Source: Chromobotia macracanthus (taxonomy: Eukaryota; Chordata; Actinopteri; Cypriniformes; Botiidae). From it: a DNA stretch of 64,000 nt. A program made the position numbers and the translations under genes. Shown piece by piece: positions 62,001-64,000 of this stretch (position 1 is the stretch's first letter; each line of letters opens with the position of its first letter). The notes below the pieces were generated by a model. It had not been told where the DNA came from. It ran no database searches and worked only from the letters and a program-made list of their open reading frames with translations. The stretch covers positions 1,647,501 to 1,711,500 of the forward strand of contig JAZGTH010000087.1 in assembly GCA_036877525.1 (NCBI GenBank), read 5' to 3'.

Positions 62001-64000
62001 AAAGATCCTTTCTGAATCAAGCAGTGATAGAGATATCTCATTAGGAAAAAATCTGCTGTTTTCACAGGATGACTTGTCAAAGAGCTCTGGACTAAGGGTC
62101 CCAGATCTATGCCAGTCCTGTCCGTGTTTGGCATCTTCTTCAACCTCAAACACTTTTTGTACCCTGTTCCCCAACCCTTCAACCAGGGCATTGATTGCCT
62201 CCTGACTGACATCACTGAGGAACTTTTGAGGCAAGTTCTTGTCAGTTAAGACAAACTGGTTAGCAGAATAAGGACTAGAGAACTCTGTCTGGCCAATGGC
62301 ATTGATATCAAAGCTATAATTATCTGGAAGCTCTGGGGATAAGCTATCCTCTATGGAGCAGCAGCTGTCAAAGCCAGGGTCAGACATAACAACAGGGCCA
62401 TCACTGGATGAAAGATGATCAAGTCTCACCAAATCATCATGCTTATATTTCATGCTTCCTCTGCTCTTAGACTCTTTTGGCACTTTAGTTCTTGCAGATC
62501 TTGGTTTTCTTGATGCTAATGCAGTGGCTCTTTTAGATTTGACTGTTTTAGAAACATCAGTAGATTGGCTGTTGAAGGACACTTTCTCAGTCACAGCCTG
62601 TGGTGCCTGTCTGGCCATGAGTTGCCTCCTCTGGAGAAGCTCCCTTAGGACAGCCAACCCAGAAGGCGTCTCAGAAGCACTTATTACTCCATTTACAGGG
62701 ACTGATGATAATGTGAGATCTGTATCTAAAGGTCCATCTGTACCTGCATTCTTATCAGAAAGCATGGTGGAGGATCTCAAATGTGTAGGGTCTGACCAAG
62801 GCGTTAAGCTATCTTTCTTTTTAGTTGACAGTGTCGTTGATTTTACATTTGTTTTTGTGGTTGATTGTGAGTGCTGTATAGTCCTGCAGTTCTCATCCTG
62901 GCTGGAGACCTCAGATTTCAATTCACAGGGATTTGGTGTGACACTGCCATCTTGACTCAGGCTTTGCATTCGTGGATTGGATCTATTGTATGTGATTACG
63001 GGACACGGATGCCCAACAGTTTTTGTAGCTGGCAAAAGAATACTATTCAGAGATTTTTCAATAAAGGGATTGGGAGCAATCTGCAAGTCTTGTGTATTTG
63101 AGGCAATGGCATTAAAGATAAAAACATCAACACTTTGATATGGCTTCTTTTCCATGCTGGTGCTCAATGTTTGTGAATCTGAATAACTAGCAGTAAGGTC
63201 CTCTTGACTACTTTTTACAGTAGTGAGATGCTGGAAAGGAGTTAAGTCATCAGATGAGGAAGGAAGAGGTGCAGTGTCAATAAGAAGTGAAGTCTGCGAG
63301 TTATCACTCCCTTGAATTGACAAGGGGTTTCCAGATTCTTGAACTGGATTCTTGTTTATTCTCCTGCTTTTCTGAGAGGCAGAGGTGTCATCTCTGATGA
63401 CAGTCCTTTCAATAATTTCACAATGTTTCCTTTGCCTCCTTGAAACTACTCGACTACTTTTCTTTTGTGAATCCCCTGTTTTCACAGAATCACTGCCCAC
63501 TTGCTTTTTTGTGGTATAACCACTGCATTTTGGGCTGGCAGCAGAAGTCTTTTTAGGCCTAGATGTCCTGGTTCTTTCCTGAAGGCCTCTTCTGTATGTT
63601 TTTGCAGTCAATGACTGATAGGGCGAACCAAGACATGGATCATTATGGGGGTTTATAAGATGATCATTTGAATTTGATTCCAATAATGGGTCAGTAGGGG
63701 ACCAACATCGAGGTGGTGTAGAACCAGTAGGACTGGAGGCTCTTTCAGACAAATAACCCAACTCCACCATTACATCAGAATACTCTGTACAGTAGTCATC
63801 TGTAAAATCATTATAATTAGGCCATGGAGTGGGTAATCTTGGCATAGTTAGTGCTGCTTTGGCACGCTTTGCCCTCCTAGTCTGACTAACTTGTGCACAT
63901 TTGAATTTTGGGGAGGGAGTTGTCCTTTTAGATGTTGGGTTGACCTTTGTTTTTCGTTTAGGGCACTTTTTTACTTTCGGCTCAGGCAGTGGGTATTTGA
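50095..64000 (-). CDS. rev3l: DNA polymerase zeta catalytic subunit Rev3l (C-terminal 20 coding exons; 5' end outside window)
   Basis: Exons (minus): 64000-61609 (partial), 61481-60619, 60286-60198, 60065-59946, 59710-59518, 59249-59138, 58545-58430, 57648-57530, 57443-57325, 56560-56419, 55980-55736, 55255-55147, 54810-54604, 54258-54149, 53680-53566, 53472-53335, 52740-52550, 51945-51699, 50914-50696, 50235-50095. The large exon is open to the right edge. It carries the REV7-binding motif ILKPLMSPP (61739-61713). Next come the family B exonuclease-like domain (HARTRRDLEPDPEFDP, RYDPDILIGYEVQMHSWGY), polymerase motif A DFQSLYPS, motif B KLIANVTYGYTSANFSG, motif C VYGDTDS and KKRY. The C-terminus has two Cys clusters: CPVCDELTQLGVCERC (zinc) and CRSCSG...CVSLDC, the CysB type that binds an iron-sulfur cluster. 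It extends mismatched or lesion-stalled primers in nuclear translesion synthesis. Confidence 0.98.
50915..51698. other. rev3l: rev3l intron
   Basis: About 780 bases; contains only the 14-bp hairpin and AT-rich DNA. Confidence 0.5.
51267..51303. repeat. Perfect 14-bp inverted repeat in a rev3l intron
   Basis: TTTAAGTGGTTGAG (51267-51280), loop TGAATGTTG, CTCAACCACTTAAA (51290-51303), exactly complementary. It lies in the intron between the exons at 50696-50914 and 51699-51945. Confidence 0.8.
51946..52549. other. rev3l: rev3l intron
   Basis: About 600 bases; small ORFs on both strands have no homology I recognise. Confidence 0.5.
52741..53334. other. rev3l: rev3l intron with AT repeat
   Basis: About 590 bases. 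A TATATA-rich tract at about 53082-53130 is partly palindromic; nothing else recognised. Confidence 0.6.
53681..54148. other. rev3l: rev3l intron
   Basis: About 470 bases of AT-rich DNA between the exons encoding YGDTD and SMFVLLKG; the split of the catalytic motif by an intron is seen here directly. No other feature. Confidence 0.5.
56566..57078. repeat. 27-bp minisatellite in a rev3l intron
   Basis: About 510 bases of degenerate units of the form CAGCCCCGGCACACACACCA plus CCACACA (27 bp on the plus strand), some shortened to 21-24 bp. On the transcribed (minus-sense) strand it reads G/T-rich with repeated GGGG runs. All minus frames are long and open (WWCVCRGSV-type), an artefact. It starts about six bases from the splice acceptor of exon 56560-56419. 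Confidence 0.92.
57649..58429. other. rev3l: rev3l intron
   Basis: About 780 bases, AT-rich, no feature recognised. Confidence 0.5.
58546..59137. other. rev3l: rev3l intron
   Basis: About 590 bases; the ORF 58802-59008 (+) has no homology I know and is judged spurious. Confidence 0.5.

Overview
This window is nuclear genomic DNA of a ray-finned (teleost) fish. All genes are split into many short exons with GT/AG borders, the proteins are vertebrate families with fish-type divergence, non-coding DNA is AT-rich, and a tRNA-derived SINE, a Tc1-like relic, a fold-back MITE and many minisatellites lie in introns. A cyprinid or other ostariophysan is plausible but not proven. No bacterial genes, CRISPR array, rRNA or tRNA gene was seen. 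All exon borders were derived by eye from reading frame, homology remembered from human proteins, and splice signals.

Layout, left to right: (1) 2-904 (+), the C-terminal end of a gene entering from the left, possibly a PLEKHG-family Rho GEF, with its 3' UTR to about 1980. (2) 4487-15919 (-), complete cep170b coding region, 18 exons and 1699 codons of protein, convergent with gene 1. (3) 16850-20549, a 3.7 kb minisatellite of a 21-bp unit, probably in the 5' UTR intron of cep170b, followed by five CREB/ATF sites exactly 21 bp apart and a GC-rich block (20550-21250) that is the best candidate for the cep170b promoter. (4) 23788-32980 (-), complete akt1 coding region, 13 exons, 473 aa, with a 5' UTR exon part at 32981-33083 and a probable promoter further right (candidates near 36.6 and 39.4 kb). 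(5) 41412-43678 and 44981-48207 (+), two tandem copies of mfsd4b (NaGLT1-like MFS transporter), with a recently homogenised segment and a decayed C-terminal tail in copy 1. (6) 50095-64000 (-), the last 20 coding exons of rev3l, catalytic subunit of DNA polymerase zeta, whose large central exon runs off the right edge.

The genes do not form a functional pathway. The order joins two blocks that are separate in human: CEP170B-AKT1 (14q32.33) and MFSD4B-REV3L (6q21). ZBTB42, between AKT1 and CEP170B in human, is not visible here. I found no clearly new biological system. The most interesting items are the helically phased CRE array next to a giant 21-bp minisatellite, the gene conversion and tail loss in the mfsd4b pair, a shortened Akt1 linker lacking known phosphosites, and a rev3l intron whose 3' splice site is abutted by a G-rich minisatellite.
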